Source of the DNA: UBA3537 sp045561735
GTDB taxonomy: Bacteria > Bacteroidota > Bacteroidia > Flavobacteriales > Flavobacteriaceae
DNA length: 64,000 nucleotides
Direction of reading: 5' to 3'
NCBI GenBank assembly: GCA_045561735.1
Contig: JBJKXC010000031.1
Span: 1 to 64,000 of the forward strand
The notes under the pieces were generated by a model, which was not told the origin of the DNA, ran no database searches, and saw only the letters and a list, made by a program, of their open reading frames with translations. Position numbers and translations under genes: made by a program. Shown here piece after piece: positions 1 through 8,669 of the stretch; the first letter of the stretch is position 1; the number at the start of each line of letters is the position of its first letter.

Positions 1-315
1 GACAAAGCTTTTGAGGAAACACTTAAGCTCATTGATCAAACTAGTGAATATGCACTTACAGGTGCTGTTTTTTCAACCGACCGCTATGCTGCAAATCTGG
101 CCACACGTGAATTGGAAAATTCAGCTGGAAATTTCTACATCAATGACAAACCCACTGGTGCAGTTGTAGGCCAACAGCCTTTCGGAGGTGCAAGGGCCTC
201 AGGCACAAACGACAAAGCGGGATCTGCACAGAACTTATTACGATGGGTCTCTCCTAGAATGATCAAAGAAACTTTTGTTTCACCAGATGATTACAGGTAT
301 CCGTTTTTAGATTAA
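1..315 (+). CDS. pruA: L-glutamate gamma-semialdehyde dehydrogenase (1-pyrroline-5-carboxylate dehydrogenase), C-terminal part
   Basis: This is the last 104 residues of an aldehyde dehydrogenase; the frame is open from base 1, so the gene starts outside the window. The conserved C-terminal stretch with QQPFGGARASGTNDKAG, followed by an RWVSPRMIKE segment, is characteristic of P5C dehydrogenase, the second proline-catabolic enzyme, which oxidises glutamate semialdehyde to glutamate with NAD. The product ends in YPFLD, as is usual for the flavobacterial protein. The catalytic Cys and Glu lie upstream and cannot be checked. It converges with the Omp28-like gene, 27 bases away. Identity is secure; integrity of the 5' part is unknown. 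Confidence 0.93.
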   Translation, partial: DKAFEETLKLIDQTSEYALTGAVFSTDRYAANLATRELENSAGNFYINDKPTGAVVGQQPFGGARASGTNDKAGSAQNLLRWVSPRMIKETFVSPDDYRYPFLD

Positions 316-342
316 TAAATGTCTGTAAAATAAAAAAACTTA

Positions 343-1710
343 TTAATCAAAGGGTGCTGAACTCCCTACTTGAACTTGCTGAACATTGTAAATGTCATAA
401 TGGGGAGAATTTGCAAAAGTATTTCCAAATTCATTTGTAAAAGTTTTCAAGTATGAATTTCTTACATATGCAATAACCTTCAAATCACCATAGTCTGTTG
501 TGTTAGATGGAATATCCAAACCAGTTATTGTGCGTTTGTATATACCCCCTGCAGCTGTACTTGTGGCAGGGATAACATCACCTAATTGATCTGTGTAAAC
601 ATCTCTTAATATATGCTTGTGTAAATATGACGCTCCATTGCTAACACCTGCCTGTGGGGAGTCGGGGTAAAAGGCAGAGCCTTCAATCAAAAATATCATA
701 AGCTTTATTTCCTCGTTTGGTGTTGTTTTAAACCCAACACTGACTTCCATATCTAATTTTCCAGCAATAATCTCAGCATCAATAGACAAACCAAGGCTAG
801 CCTGTTCAGCTAGCTTATTGTTTACAACAGTGGGGTTATAGTTCCAACGTGTGTCAGGACCATCTACGTAAATTGTAGGAAAAACATAAACATTATAATA
901 ATTTTGCCAAAAAGTTGTTTCTGGAATCTCCATAGGATCGGGATATCCACCACTACCCGTGTGAAATACAACGCCTAATACATTTGGATTAGAATCCATT
1001 ACATTTGCCATTGCGGCGGCACCTTGTGGACAACCAGAGCACCATGTCCCCGAACTATCCTCAAGTAATACTTTTTTTGTAAAGTTTGGAGGAGCACCAC
1101 TGGCTTCAAATGTAGAGGTGTCACTGAAATCTGATGGACTTTGAATTTCAATAACAACGGGGTCAGATGTCAAGTCTTGATAGCTCGCTACAAATTCATA
1201 AACTCCACCTTGGTCAAAAACAAATGGATTGGTATTGATTAATGTACCGTTCACACTTATTTGTGACTGGCTTGTAATATTGTTATCAAAATTATCTCTG
1301 ACATTGTAGTATGCGAGATCACCGATAATGTATTCGGACTGGTTAAATACTAAAGTAATAGAACTCAATAAGGCATCTTCAATGATTAATTCGAGCGTAT
1401 TTGATGTCAATCCATTAAAGGTTGCCGTAATATCATAGCTGCCTGGAGTATCAAATAAATGAGTTGAATCAATCGGATTTCCATCTGAAAAAATTGAGGA
1501 CTGTGATGTTTGTATAGCTCCAAGGTTATCGGTTACAACAAACGAAATGGGAACGAGATTATTAAAAAAATCAGAGTCTGCACTTAATGTAATTGCTGTA
1601 ACCTCAGACCCAGGATTTGTTGGGCCTGAAACACTTTGATCGTCTCCACTAGAACATGAAGTTATTATTGAAATTAATGCAGAAAAAAAAAAGAGTTTTG
1701 AGTTTTTCAT
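343..1710 (-). CDS. Omp28-like lipoprotein with two Ig-like domains and a thioredoxin-like domain
   Basis: A 455-residue lipoprotein precursor: a short hydrophobic signal runs into the lipobox SIITSC, with Cys19 as the lipidated residue, followed by a Ser/Gly/Asp linker. Residues of about 35-110 and 115-190 form two similar Ig-like repeats, each ending in a GSYDITAT or GVYEFVAS type strand. Residues of about 205-455 match the Omp28 family, with a thioredoxin-like CxxC site (WCSGCPQ) near residue 224 and a later FPTIYVDG strand resembling the cis-Pro loop. It probably sits on the outer membrane as a thiol-active protein. It is divergent from the TlpA-like and DUF6029 genes and likely works with them; the substrate is unknown. 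Confidence 0.85.
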   Translation of the reverse strand: MKNSKLFFFSALISIITSCSSGDDQSVSGPTNPGSEVTAITLSADSDFFNNLVPISFVVTDNLGAIQTSQSSIFSDGNPIDSTHLFDTPGSYDITATFNGLTSNTLELIIEDALLSSITLVFNQSEYIIGDLAYYNVRDNFDNNITSQSQISVNGTLINTNPFVFDQGGVYEFVASYQDLTSDPVVIEIQSPSDFSDTSTFEASGAPPNFTKKVLLEDSSGTWCSGCPQGAAAMANVMDSNPNVLGVVFHTGSGGYPDPMEIPETTFWQNYYNVYVFPTIYVDGPDTRWNYNPTVVNNKLAEQASLGLSIDAEIIAGKLDMEVSVGFKTTPNEEIKLMIFLIEGSAFYPDSPQAGVSNGASYLHKHILRDVYTDQLGDVIPATSTAAGGIYKRTITGLDIPSNTTDYGDLKVIAYVRNSYLKTFTNEFGNTFANSPHYDIYNVQQVQVGSSAPFD

Positions 1711-1839
1711 AGATTATGTTTAAATAGTTGATACTTGAAAAGTGTTATGATAGCCTTAAAAAAATCCAATATTTATTTGTAAAAATAATAATTATTTTTA
1801 TAAATATCGTAATTTCGAAGCTCACAATTTTTTAGAAAA

Positions 1840-2325
1840 ATGATAATTAAAAATATTACAGGACTTTTATTTTTTATTGGAACTTTATCCCAAGGACAAG
1901 CCCCCCTACCAAATGTAACATTAAAAACACTCTCTGGTCAAAGTGTAACTACACAGAAAATTGCTAAAAATAATGACCTTTTAATCATTTCACTTTGGGC
2001 GACTTGGTGTGTTCCTTGTAAAAATGAGTTAGACGCTGTAGCTGAAGTTTATGATGATTGGATTTCAGACACAGGAGTCATATACTATGCCATATCAATT
2101 GACGATGCCAGAACTTCAAATCGCATAAAACCAATGGTCAATGGGAAAGGCTGGAAATTTGAGATTTTGATAGATCAAAACAGTGATCTCAAAAGAGGAT
2201 TTGGAGTCAGCACAGTGCCCTACACTGTGATTGTGAAAAATGAAAAAATTGTATACAAACACATGGGCTATAGCCCTGGATATGAAGAAGAATTATACCA
2301 ACAAATCCTAAATTATAGTAATTAA
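1840..2325 (+). CDS. TlpA-like thioredoxin-family protein
   Basis: A 161-residue exported thioredoxin-fold protein. The first 20 residues form a hydrophobic signal ending near SQGQA. The active site WATWCVPCK is at about residues 53-61 and a cis-Pro segment STVPYTVIV at about 127. The fold matches the AhpC/TSA-TlpA branch of periplasmic thiol oxidoreductases, which reduce or isomerise disulfides in exported proteins. It lies 39 bases upstream of the DUF6029 gene on the same strand, suggesting co-transcription, and is divergent from an Omp28-like protein that also has a CxxC site. The specific partner is inferred only from this neighbourhood. Confidence 0.85.
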   Translation: MIIKNITGLLFFIGTLSQGQAPLPNVTLKTLSGQSVTTQKIAKNNDLLIISLWATWCVPCKNELDAVAEVYDDWISDTGVIYYAISIDDARTSNRIKPMVNGKGWKFEILIDQNSDLKRGFGVSTVPYTVIVKNEKIVYKHMGYSPGYEEELYQQILNYSN

Positions 2326-2364
2326 TCTGTTTAATTACAATGTAAAGATATTGAACAAATTAAA

Positions 2365-4140
2365 ATGACAAAAAAAACCACTTTAGTACTGATGTTAATT
2401 TGCACATTTCAGATGTTTGGACAAGACAAGGAATCTGATTCTGAATTTAACAAATGGTCTAAAGAACTAAGCTTAAGTTTTGAATCCAATTCGCAATGGT
2501 ATTTAAACGATTCTAAATTTGGAGATTTCAATGAGGAAGAGCATTTAAGAACTACCAATTTCTTAAGAATGGATTACAACATTTCTAATGACTTTAGTGC
2601 AGGTTTACAAATGGAAAGTTATGCGCCTGAGAACTTACTAAATAACAGTAAACTTTACGACAAAGACTTAGGATTGGCAACCTATTATTTACGATATAGA
2701 ACAACAAAAATTGACATAACTCTTGGTTACTTCTACGAACAATTTGGAGGCGGTCTAGTATTAAGGGCCTGGGAGGACCGCGCCTTGGGAATTAATACTG
2801 CTTTGCGTGGTGCACGTTTGATATACACACCAACAAAAGATATTAAAATAACAACTCTCTACGCGAAACAACGTAAAGGTTTTGATGTCTCTGAAGGTAC
2901 TATTTTTGGTGTTGACACAGTGATAGACCTTTTCAATACTTTTAATTTATCAACTGCTAGTAGTCTCCTTTTTGGATTGAGTTATGTTGGAAAAAATGAA
3001 GATTATCAATACACTGAAAATGATATATCAATGGAAATTCCCGAACTTGTAAATGCATTTTCAATTAGAATGGATTACCATAATAAAAATTTTTACACAA
3101 ACATTGAATATATTACAAAATCAAAAGATTTGAGGATTAATAATATCAGTCCATTAAGTGATGTGTCCTTCTCCGAAAATAAAACATTTGAGGGCAGTGC
3201 TTTGAGCTGGACAACAGGCTTTAGCAAAAGAGGTTTTGGAATCAGTTATAATTTTAGACGCTTGGAAAACATGCGCTGGTTTTCAGAGCGCGCACTAAGC
3301 TATGTCAACGACAATCCAACAAATCAATTGAGTATAAATTATCTCCCTGGGCTAGTAAAACAACATGATTATACATTGGCAAATATTTATCTTTACCAAT
3401 CACAACCAGGGCTTTTCATCGAACCTTATGACCCTCCACTGATAAAAGCCGGTGAAATTGGACAATTTGTAGATATTTTTTATAACATAAAAAAAGAAAG
3501 TTTTCTTGGCGGTAAATATGGCACTAAACTCAATCTGAACATGTCTTATTGGGCTAGTTTAGAATACGACTACTCAGATCCAAACGGTATTCCTTTTTTT
3601 GTTAGTGATGACCTTAGTTATGAAACTGAATTTTTAAATTTTAAAAACAAACTGTTCAGCGATATTAATCTTGAAGTCCGAAAAAAATGGAATCGAAAAT
3701 TAAGCTCTATTTTTACTTACATTAATTTCTTCTATGATAAAAGCTACTTGGAGTCTAAGGCAAACGGAAGTAAAGTCCGGGCATGGATTGGTGTGGCCGA
3801 AAGCACTTATAAATTTTCAAAAGGAAAATCTGTAAGAATGGAACTACAACACCTTAGTACAAATGACGATGCAAGAAATTGGATGGGTGGTACCATCGAA
3901 TATTTCTTCAATTCTAAGTTTGGAATTTATGTAAATGATTCTTTTAATTACGAAGAAAGCAAGATTGATCAAGACACCAAAATACATTTCTTTAACATTG
4001 GGGGAAGCTATGCAAAAGGAGCATCTAGAGTAGCTCTTAATTATGGCCGTCAACGTGGTGGATTATTGTGTGTGGGCGGGATTTGTAGACCTGTTAGCCA
4101 AAATACAGGGATTACCCTAAATTTCACGGCGGCATTCTAA
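2365..4140 (+). CDS. DUF6029 family outer-membrane protein
   Basis: A 591-residue protein with an N-terminal signal peptide ending around MFGQ/DKES. The mature part is rich in alternating aromatic/polar strands, turns with Asn and Asp, and a C-terminus ending in Phe (LNFTAAF), the pattern of a large outer-membrane beta barrel. The GYFYEQFGGGLVLRAWEDRALGI region near residue 120 is the best conserved stretch of the DUF6029 family of Bacteroidota. No enzymatic motif is visible, and its function is not known. It follows the TlpA-like gene on the same strand and ends two bases before the convergent rsmG. Its place beside two thiol-active exported proteins suggests a shared envelope role. Confidence 0.8.
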   Translation: MTKKTTLVLMLICTFQMFGQDKESDSEFNKWSKELSLSFESNSQWYLNDSKFGDFNEEEHLRTTNFLRMDYNISNDFSAGLQMESYAPENLLNNSKLYDKDLGLATYYLRYRTTKIDITLGYFYEQFGGGLVLRAWEDRALGINTALRGARLIYTPTKDIKITTLYAKQRKGFDVSEGTIFGVDTVIDLFNTFNLSTASSLLFGLSYVGKNEDYQYTENDISMEIPELVNAFSIRMDYHNKNFYTNIEYITKSKDLRINNISPLSDVSFSENKTFEGSALSWTTGFSKRGFGISYNFRRLENMRWFSERALSYVNDNPTNQLSINYLPGLVKQHDYTLANIYLYQSQPGLFIEPYDPPLIKAGEIGQFVDIFYNIKKESFLGGKYGTKLNLNMSYWASLEYDYSDPNGIPFFVSDDLSYETEFLNFKNKLFSDINLEVRKKWNRKLSSIFTYINFFYDKSYLESKANGSKVRAWIGVAESTYKFSKGKSVRMELQHLSTNDDARNWMGGTIEYFFNSKFGIYVNDSFNYEESKIDQDTKIHFFNIGGSYAKGASRVALNYGRQRGGLLCVGGICRPVSQNTGITLNFTAAF

Positions 4141-4142
4141 TT

Positions 4143-4772
4143 TTATCTACTAAACTCTAAGGGCAGATGTACTAGTTTTTTAGTATCAAAAAATGAATCG
4201 CTAAAATGATCCTTCAAATCATAAATTGCTGCATTGGGGAAAGTTTGTAATTCTGCTTTTAAATCGCCACCCTTCAGATAAAGGATTCCATTCTTAAGAG
4301 CATGTCTACTATTTTTCACGATGTTCTTTCGCACCCATCCCACAAAGTTTGGCATTGAAGTTACTGCACGACTTACAACAAAATCATAAAAGGTATCCAG
4401 TTGTTCTGCTCTACAATGTTCAGCGCTTACATTTTCTAAGGCCAATGCATCGCTGATGGAGGAAACAACTTTTATTTTCTTTTGAATACTGTCCACCAAA
4501 TGAAACTTTGTCTGGGGAAATACAATCGCTAAAGGAATACCTGGAAAACCACCACCTGTACCCACATCTAAGACTGATGAACCAGGTTTAAATGAAATAA
4601 TTTTTGCTATGGCTAGCGAATGTAAAACATGCTTCAAATACAAAGATTGAATATCTTTTCTTGAAATAACATTTATTTTAAGATTCCAATCCTCATACAG
4701 CCCCTGCAAAGCTTTAAATTGTTGCTTTTGAATATCCGATAGTTCGGGAAAATGTTTTAGAATTAAATCCAT
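4143..4772 (-). CDS. rsmG: 16S rRNA (guanine527-N7)-methyltransferase RsmG
   Basis: A 209-residue Rossmann-fold methyltransferase that makes m7G527 in the 530 loop of 16S rRNA using S-adenosylmethionine. The AdoMet-binding motif VLDVGTGGGFPGIPLA, the downstream VDSIQKK acidic strand and the VSRAV motif are typical of RsmG (GidB). The start at the ATG giving MDLILKHF matches the family. A TTG six codons upstream extends the frame, but it lies inside the promoter -7 element (4788-4795), so a transcript from that promoter could not include it. The gene converges with the DUF6029 gene. Confidence 0.95.
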   Translation of the reverse strand: MDLILKHFPELSDIQKQQFKALQGLYEDWNLKINVISRKDIQSLYLKHVLHSLAIAKIISFKPGSSVLDVGTGGGFPGIPLAIVFPQTKFHLVDSIQKKIKVVSSISDALALENVSAEHCRAEQLDTFYDFVVSRAVTSMPNFVGWVRKNIVKNSRHALKNGILYLKGGDLKAELQTFPNAAIYDLKDHFSDSFFDTKKLVHLPLEFSR

Positions 4773-4787
4773 TAAAAGAAGTTTTAA

Positions 4788-4819
4788 CAAAAATAGTTAT
4801 AATATTCATAAATTATCAA
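4788..4819 (-). promoter_or_regulatory. Flavobacterial promoter of rsmG
   Basis: On the minus strand TTG (4819-4817) is followed after 21 bases by TATTTTTG (4795-4788), matching the flavobacterial -33 TTG / -7 TAnnTTTG layout. The predicted leader to the ATG is only about ten bases. Confidence 0.6.
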
Positions 4820-4849
4820 TTGCTTACCATGTGGGATTGAATTATTATC

Positions 4850-4857
4850 TATATTTG
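4850..4857 (+). promoter_or_regulatory. Promoter -7 element of the desaturase gene
   Basis: TATATTTG matches TAnnTTTG exactly and lies 29 bases upstream of the desaturase start codon. No TTG was found at the expected 17-23 base spacing, so only the -7 element is claimed. Confidence 0.5.
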
Positions 4858-4886
4858 AAAAATTGATTTATATTAATAATTAAACC

Positions 4887-5975
4887 ATGCTAAAATTCCC
4901 AAGAAAAGACCCTACAAATTTCTTTAGAATACTTAACTCGAGGGTGAATTCTTACTTCAAAGAAAATAACATTAAGCGGACAGGAAATTGGAAAATATGG
5001 TTTAAAACCATTGTTATGTTCACGCTATTCTTCCTTCCTTATTTTTTTATTTTAACGTTAAGCATGCCTGGCTGGCTTCACATTCTACTGACCTTCGTTA
5101 TGGGGATTGGTATGGCCGGAGTTGGTATGAACGTGATGCACGACGGTAACCACGGATCTTTTTCCAAAAAATCATGGGTCAACAGGCTTATGGGTAGTAG
5201 TATTTATGTTCTGGCTGGTAATGTCTACAATTGGAAAGTACAACACAATTTACTGCACCATACTTACACCAATGTTCATGGGCATGACGAAGACTTAGAT
5301 GCAGGACGTATTTTGCGCTTTAGTAAACATGCGGAATGGAGGTGGTATCATCGTTTTCAACACTATTATTCCATTTTACTCTATGGTCTTTTGACCATTA
5401 ATTGGGCGATTACAACCGATTTTATTCAAATGAAACGCTACATGAAACAAAAATTAGCTTATGGGAAACTGCCTAATCCCTTTGTAAATTGGAGTAAATT
5501 AGTGTTTTCTAAAATCGTTTACTTAAGCCTATGGATTGTGCTTCCGATAGCAGTTTTAGAACTGACGTGGTGGAAAATACTTATCGGATTTTTTATCATG
5601 CACTATACAGCAGGTTTAATTTTAAGTGTCATTTTTCAATTGGCTCACATTATGGATGCAGCCGAAATGCCGTTGCCTGGAAAAGATGGCAATTTAAAAA
5701 ATACTTGGGCCATACACCAACTGAAAACAACTGTAAACTTTTCCCCGAAAAGTAAAATCATCAATTGGTTTACTGGGGGGTTAAACCACCAAGTAGAGCA
5801 CCACATATTTCCAAATATATCTCATGTTCATTATGGTAAAATTGCTGAAATAGTAAAAAAAACAGCTAAAGAATTCAATCTACCCTATAATGAATATAAA
5901 ACCACAAGAAAAGCAATCATTGCGCACTTTAGCTATTTAAAATTAATGGGGGTAAAACCCAGCATGCAAGCCTAA
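4887..5975 (+). CDS. Membrane fatty acid desaturase
   Basis: A 362-residue integral membrane di-iron desaturase. The three histidine boxes are visible: HDGNH at residues 85-89, HNLLHH at 120-125 and NHQVEHH near 302-308. The Q-type third box (QVEHH) is characteristic of acyl-lipid, front-end-like desaturases rather than the delta-9 acyl-CoA type. Hydrophobic segments at about 40-80 and 205-250 form the membrane anchors. The enzyme would introduce double bases-of-unsaturation into membrane acyl chains, adjusting fluidity; regioselectivity cannot be read from sequence. It starts from its own promoter, divergent from rsmG, and ends ten bases before the aminotransferase gene. Confidence 0.9.
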   Translation: MLKFPRKDPTNFFRILNSRVNSYFKENNIKRTGNWKIWFKTIVMFTLFFLPYFFILTLSMPGWLHILLTFVMGIGMAGVGMNVMHDGNHGSFSKKSWVNRLMGSSIYVLAGNVYNWKVQHNLLHHTYTNVHGHDEDLDAGRILRFSKHAEWRWYHRFQHYYSILLYGLLTINWAITTDFIQMKRYMKQKLAYGKLPNPFVNWSKLVFSKIVYLSLWIVLPIAVLELTWWKILIGFFIMHYTAGLILSVIFQLAHIMDAAEMPLPGKDGNLKNTWAIHQLKTTVNFSPKSKIINWFTGGLNHQVEHHIFPNISHVHYGKIAEIVKKTAKEFNLPYNEYKTTRKAIIAHFSYLKLMGVKPSMQA

Positions 5976-5985
5976 CAAACAACTA

Positions 5986-7173
5986 ATGAACCAATTACTT
6001 TCAGACAGAATCCTAAACATGGCTACTTCTGCGACTCTCGCCATGGCGGCCAAAGCGCGAGAATTAAAAGCAGAAGGAAAAGACATCATTGGCTTGAGTC
6101 TTGGAGAGCCCGATTTTAACACTCCCGACTTTATCAAAGATGCCGCTAAACAAGCCATTGATGACAATTACAATTCCTATACTCCTGTCGATGGCTACGG
6201 AGAATTGAAACAAGCCATTATAATAAAATTTGAAAGGGATAATAAGCTTACATACAAACCCAGTCAAATTGTGGTTTCTACAGGTGCCAAACAATGTTTA
6301 GCCAATGTGGCACTAGTCTTATTGAACAAAGGAGACGAAGTGATTTTACCATGCCCCTATTGGGTGAGTTATGCCGACATTGTAAAACTTTCCGAGGGGA
6401 CTCCAGTTGAGGTAAAAACTTCGATTGAAACGGACTTTAAAATGACACCGGCACAATTGGAAGCAGCCATTAACTCAAAAACTAAAATGATTTGGTTCAG
6501 CTCGCCTTGTAACCCTAGCGGTTCTGTATATAGCGAACAAGAATTAAGAGCGCTTGCGGATGTACTTCAGAAACATCCAAAAATATATGTGGTTTCGGAT
6601 GAAATCTACGAACACATCAATTACGGAAGTGGTCATGCATCCATGGCTCAATTTGAGGACATGTACAATCGCACCATTACGGTTAATGGGGTATCTAAAG
6701 CTTTTGCAATGACGGGATGGCGAATAGGCTACTTGGGAGCGCCAGAAGCGATTGCAAGAGCTTGTAATAAAATGCAAGGTCAGATTACAAGCGGTGCTAA
6801 TTGCATTGCCCAACGGGCCGTCATCACCGCCTTAGAGTCACCACCATCTAAAGTTCAATACATGATTGATGAATTTAAAGCCCGAAGGGATTTAATGTTA
6901 AATCTTTTGTCTGAGATAGAAGGTTTTTCATGTAACATCCCTGAAGGCGCATTTTACGTGTTCCCGGATGTTTCTTCACTTTTCGGGGAGACTTTTAATG
7001 GTGTGAAGATCAATAACGCGACAGACTTATCACTCTTTTTATTAGAGGAAGCATTGGTAGCTACCGTGACAGGAGATGCCTTTGGAAATCCAAATTGTAT
7101 TCGAATTTCTTATGCAGCTTCACAAAAACAAATCATAAAAGCCGTTGAAAGAATTAAAAAATCACTGAATTAA
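5986..7173 (+). CDS. Pyridoxal-phosphate-dependent class I aminotransferase (aspartate aminotransferase type)
   Basis: A 395-residue fold-type I aminotransferase of the subgroup Ib AspC/AspB kind common in Bacteroidota and Bacilli. Visible hallmarks are SLGEPDFNTPDF near the N-terminus (substrate-contacting region), the PCNPSGSVYS turn, VSDEIYEHI with the cofactor-binding Asp and Tyr, and SKAFAMTGWRIGY with the Schiff-base lysine. A C-terminal CIRISYA carries the substrate-carboxylate arginine. The expected reaction is transamination between aspartate and 2-oxoglutarate. It follows the desaturase after ten bases, so the two may share a transcript, and it converges with trkH with a four-base gap. 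Exact amino-acid specificity is not certain. Confidence 0.93.
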   Translation: MNQLLSDRILNMATSATLAMAAKARELKAEGKDIIGLSLGEPDFNTPDFIKDAAKQAIDDNYNSYTPVDGYGELKQAIIIKFERDNKLTYKPSQIVVSTGAKQCLANVALVLLNKGDEVILPCPYWVSYADIVKLSEGTPVEVKTSIETDFKMTPAQLEAAINSKTKMIWFSSPCNPSGSVYSEQELRALADVLQKHPKIYVVSDEIYEHINYGSGHASMAQFEDMYNRTITVNGVSKAFAMTGWRIGYLGAPEAIARACNKMQGQITSGANCIAQRAVITALESPPSKVQYMIDEFKARRDLMLNLLSEIEGFSCNIPEGAFYVFPDVSSLFGETFNGVKINNATDLSLFLLEEALVATVTGDAFGNPNCIRISYAASQKQIIKAVERIKKSLN

Positions 7174-7177
7174 TATT

Positions 7178-8662
7178 TTACCTATTTCTCCAGAAATAAG
7201 TAGTAAAAATAATTAGTACTGTAAACAATTCAAGTCTACCAAGAAGCATTAAGAAAGAGGACCACCACTTGGCTGGATTTGGCAATTCAGAAAACGTATT
7301 TAGGGGACCGTAGGAACCAATTGAAGGTCCGACATTACCTAAGCTTGAAGCTGAAATCCCTAAAGCTGATTCGAAATCAAGTCCAAACAATGCAAAAACG
7401 AGCGTTCCTACAATAAATGATAGGAAATAAACAATGAAAAAACCCAATATATTGTAGGTGATTTCATTAGAAACAGAGGATCTGTTATAGCGTAATGGAA
7501 TAATTGCATGTGGATGTAATATTTTTCTAAACTGTAAAACACCATTTTTAATGATTAACAAATGACGCATTATTTTAAAACCACCAGAAGTACTTCCAGA
7601 AGAACCTCCCAAAAACATCATGCCAAAAAACATTAAAAGCAGTAATGGAGTCCAAGAAGTATAGTCCGCTGTTACAAACCCCGTTGTGGTAATGATTGAA
7701 ACAACTTGAAATAAAGAGTGCCTAAAAACCCCCTCAATTCTGTGTAACTGAGAATCAAGTTCCGTTAAAAATCCTGTACTGAAATAAACAACCAACGCGA
7801 CAGCGATTGTAAGTCCAATTAAAAGAAATGAATAGACTTTAAACTCCTCGTCCTTAAATATTTTTTTAAAGTTCAACTTGAATCCAAAATAACTTAGCAC
7901 AAAATTTGCTCCAGCAATAAACATAAAAAATATAACGATGTATTGAATCAAAGGATTTGAATTCCAATGGGCTAAACTGGCATTCTTTGTTGAAAAACCT
8001 CCAGATGCTATATTACTCATAGAATGATTCACAGCATCAAAAAATGACATCCCAGCTAATTTCAAACAGACCGTTTCAATGAACGTGTATGAAACATAAA
8101 TAAGCCATAATCTTTTGGCTGTATCGGTAATTCTGGGATGTAATTTATCTGTATTAGGGCCAGGTGATTCGGCACTAAACAACTGCATTCCTCCAATTCC
8201 AAGTAAGGGTAAAATAGCAATCGCAAAAACAATCATTCCCATACCGCCCAACCAATGTGTAATACTTCTCCAGAATAAGATTCCTTCAGGTAATATTTCT
8301 ACATTATTAATAATTGTAGCACCTGTGGCTGTAAAACCGGATGTAGTTTCAAAAAATATATTAGAAAAACCTTCAATTGTACCTGAAAAAATATAAGGGA
8401 TTGTACCTGAAAAAATCATAACTAGCCAACCTAGAACAACCACCAAATAACCTTCTCTCTTATTAATTTGCTTGTCATGGTTTTTGTTCAAGAACAAAAT
8501 GAGTAAACCTACAACTGTAATGACAACTCCTGATGTTAATAAACTATTTGTAATTCCATCTTCATAAAAATAACTTAACAAAGCAGTCAAAAACACAAAA
8601 CCCCCATTGATTAATAGCAGAAATCCCAAAAAATAAAAAATGATTTTAATATTAATTTTCAT
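7178..8662 (-). CDS. trkH: Trk-type potassium uptake protein, channel subunit
   Basis: A 494-residue polytopic membrane protein of the TrkH/KtrB superfamily. Four pore-loop segments carry the selectivity-filter glycines: TTSGFTATGAT, ASGGFSTKNAS, TTTGFVTADYT and SLGNVGPSIGSYG. It forms the potassium-conducting subunit of a Trk system gated by cytosolic TrkA. Its length fits TrkH of Bacteroidota. It lies seven bases downstream of trkA on the same strand, forming a two-gene operon that encodes the complete channel and its gating ring. Confidence 0.95.
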   Translation of the reverse strand: MKINIKIIFYFLGFLLLINGGFVFLTALLSYFYEDGITNSLLTSGVVITVVGLLILFLNKNHDKQINKREGYLVVVLGWLVMIFSGTIPYIFSGTIEGFSNIFFETTSGFTATGATIINNVEILPEGILFWRSITHWLGGMGMIVFAIAILPLLGIGGMQLFSAESPGPNTDKLHPRITDTAKRLWLIYVSYTFIETVCLKLAGMSFFDAVNHSMSNIASGGFSTKNASLAHWNSNPLIQYIVIFFMFIAGANFVLSYFGFKLNFKKIFKDEEFKVYSFLLIGLTIAVALVVYFSTGFLTELDSQLHRIEGVFRHSLFQVVSIITTTGFVTADYTSWTPLLLLMFFGMMFLGGSSGSTSGGFKIMRHLLIIKNGVLQFRKILHPHAIIPLRYNRSSVSNEITYNILGFFIVYFLSFIVGTLVFALFGLDFESALGISASSLGNVGPSIGSYGPLNTFSELPNPAKWWSSFLMLLGRLELFTVLIIFTTYFWRNR

Positions 8663-8669
8663 TGTAAAT

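Noticed and set aside
310..348. Inverted repeat GATTAATAA/TTATTAATC between pruA and the Omp28-like gene
   Set aside because: The stem is only A/T apart from the ends and the loop is 21 bases; too weak to call a terminator.
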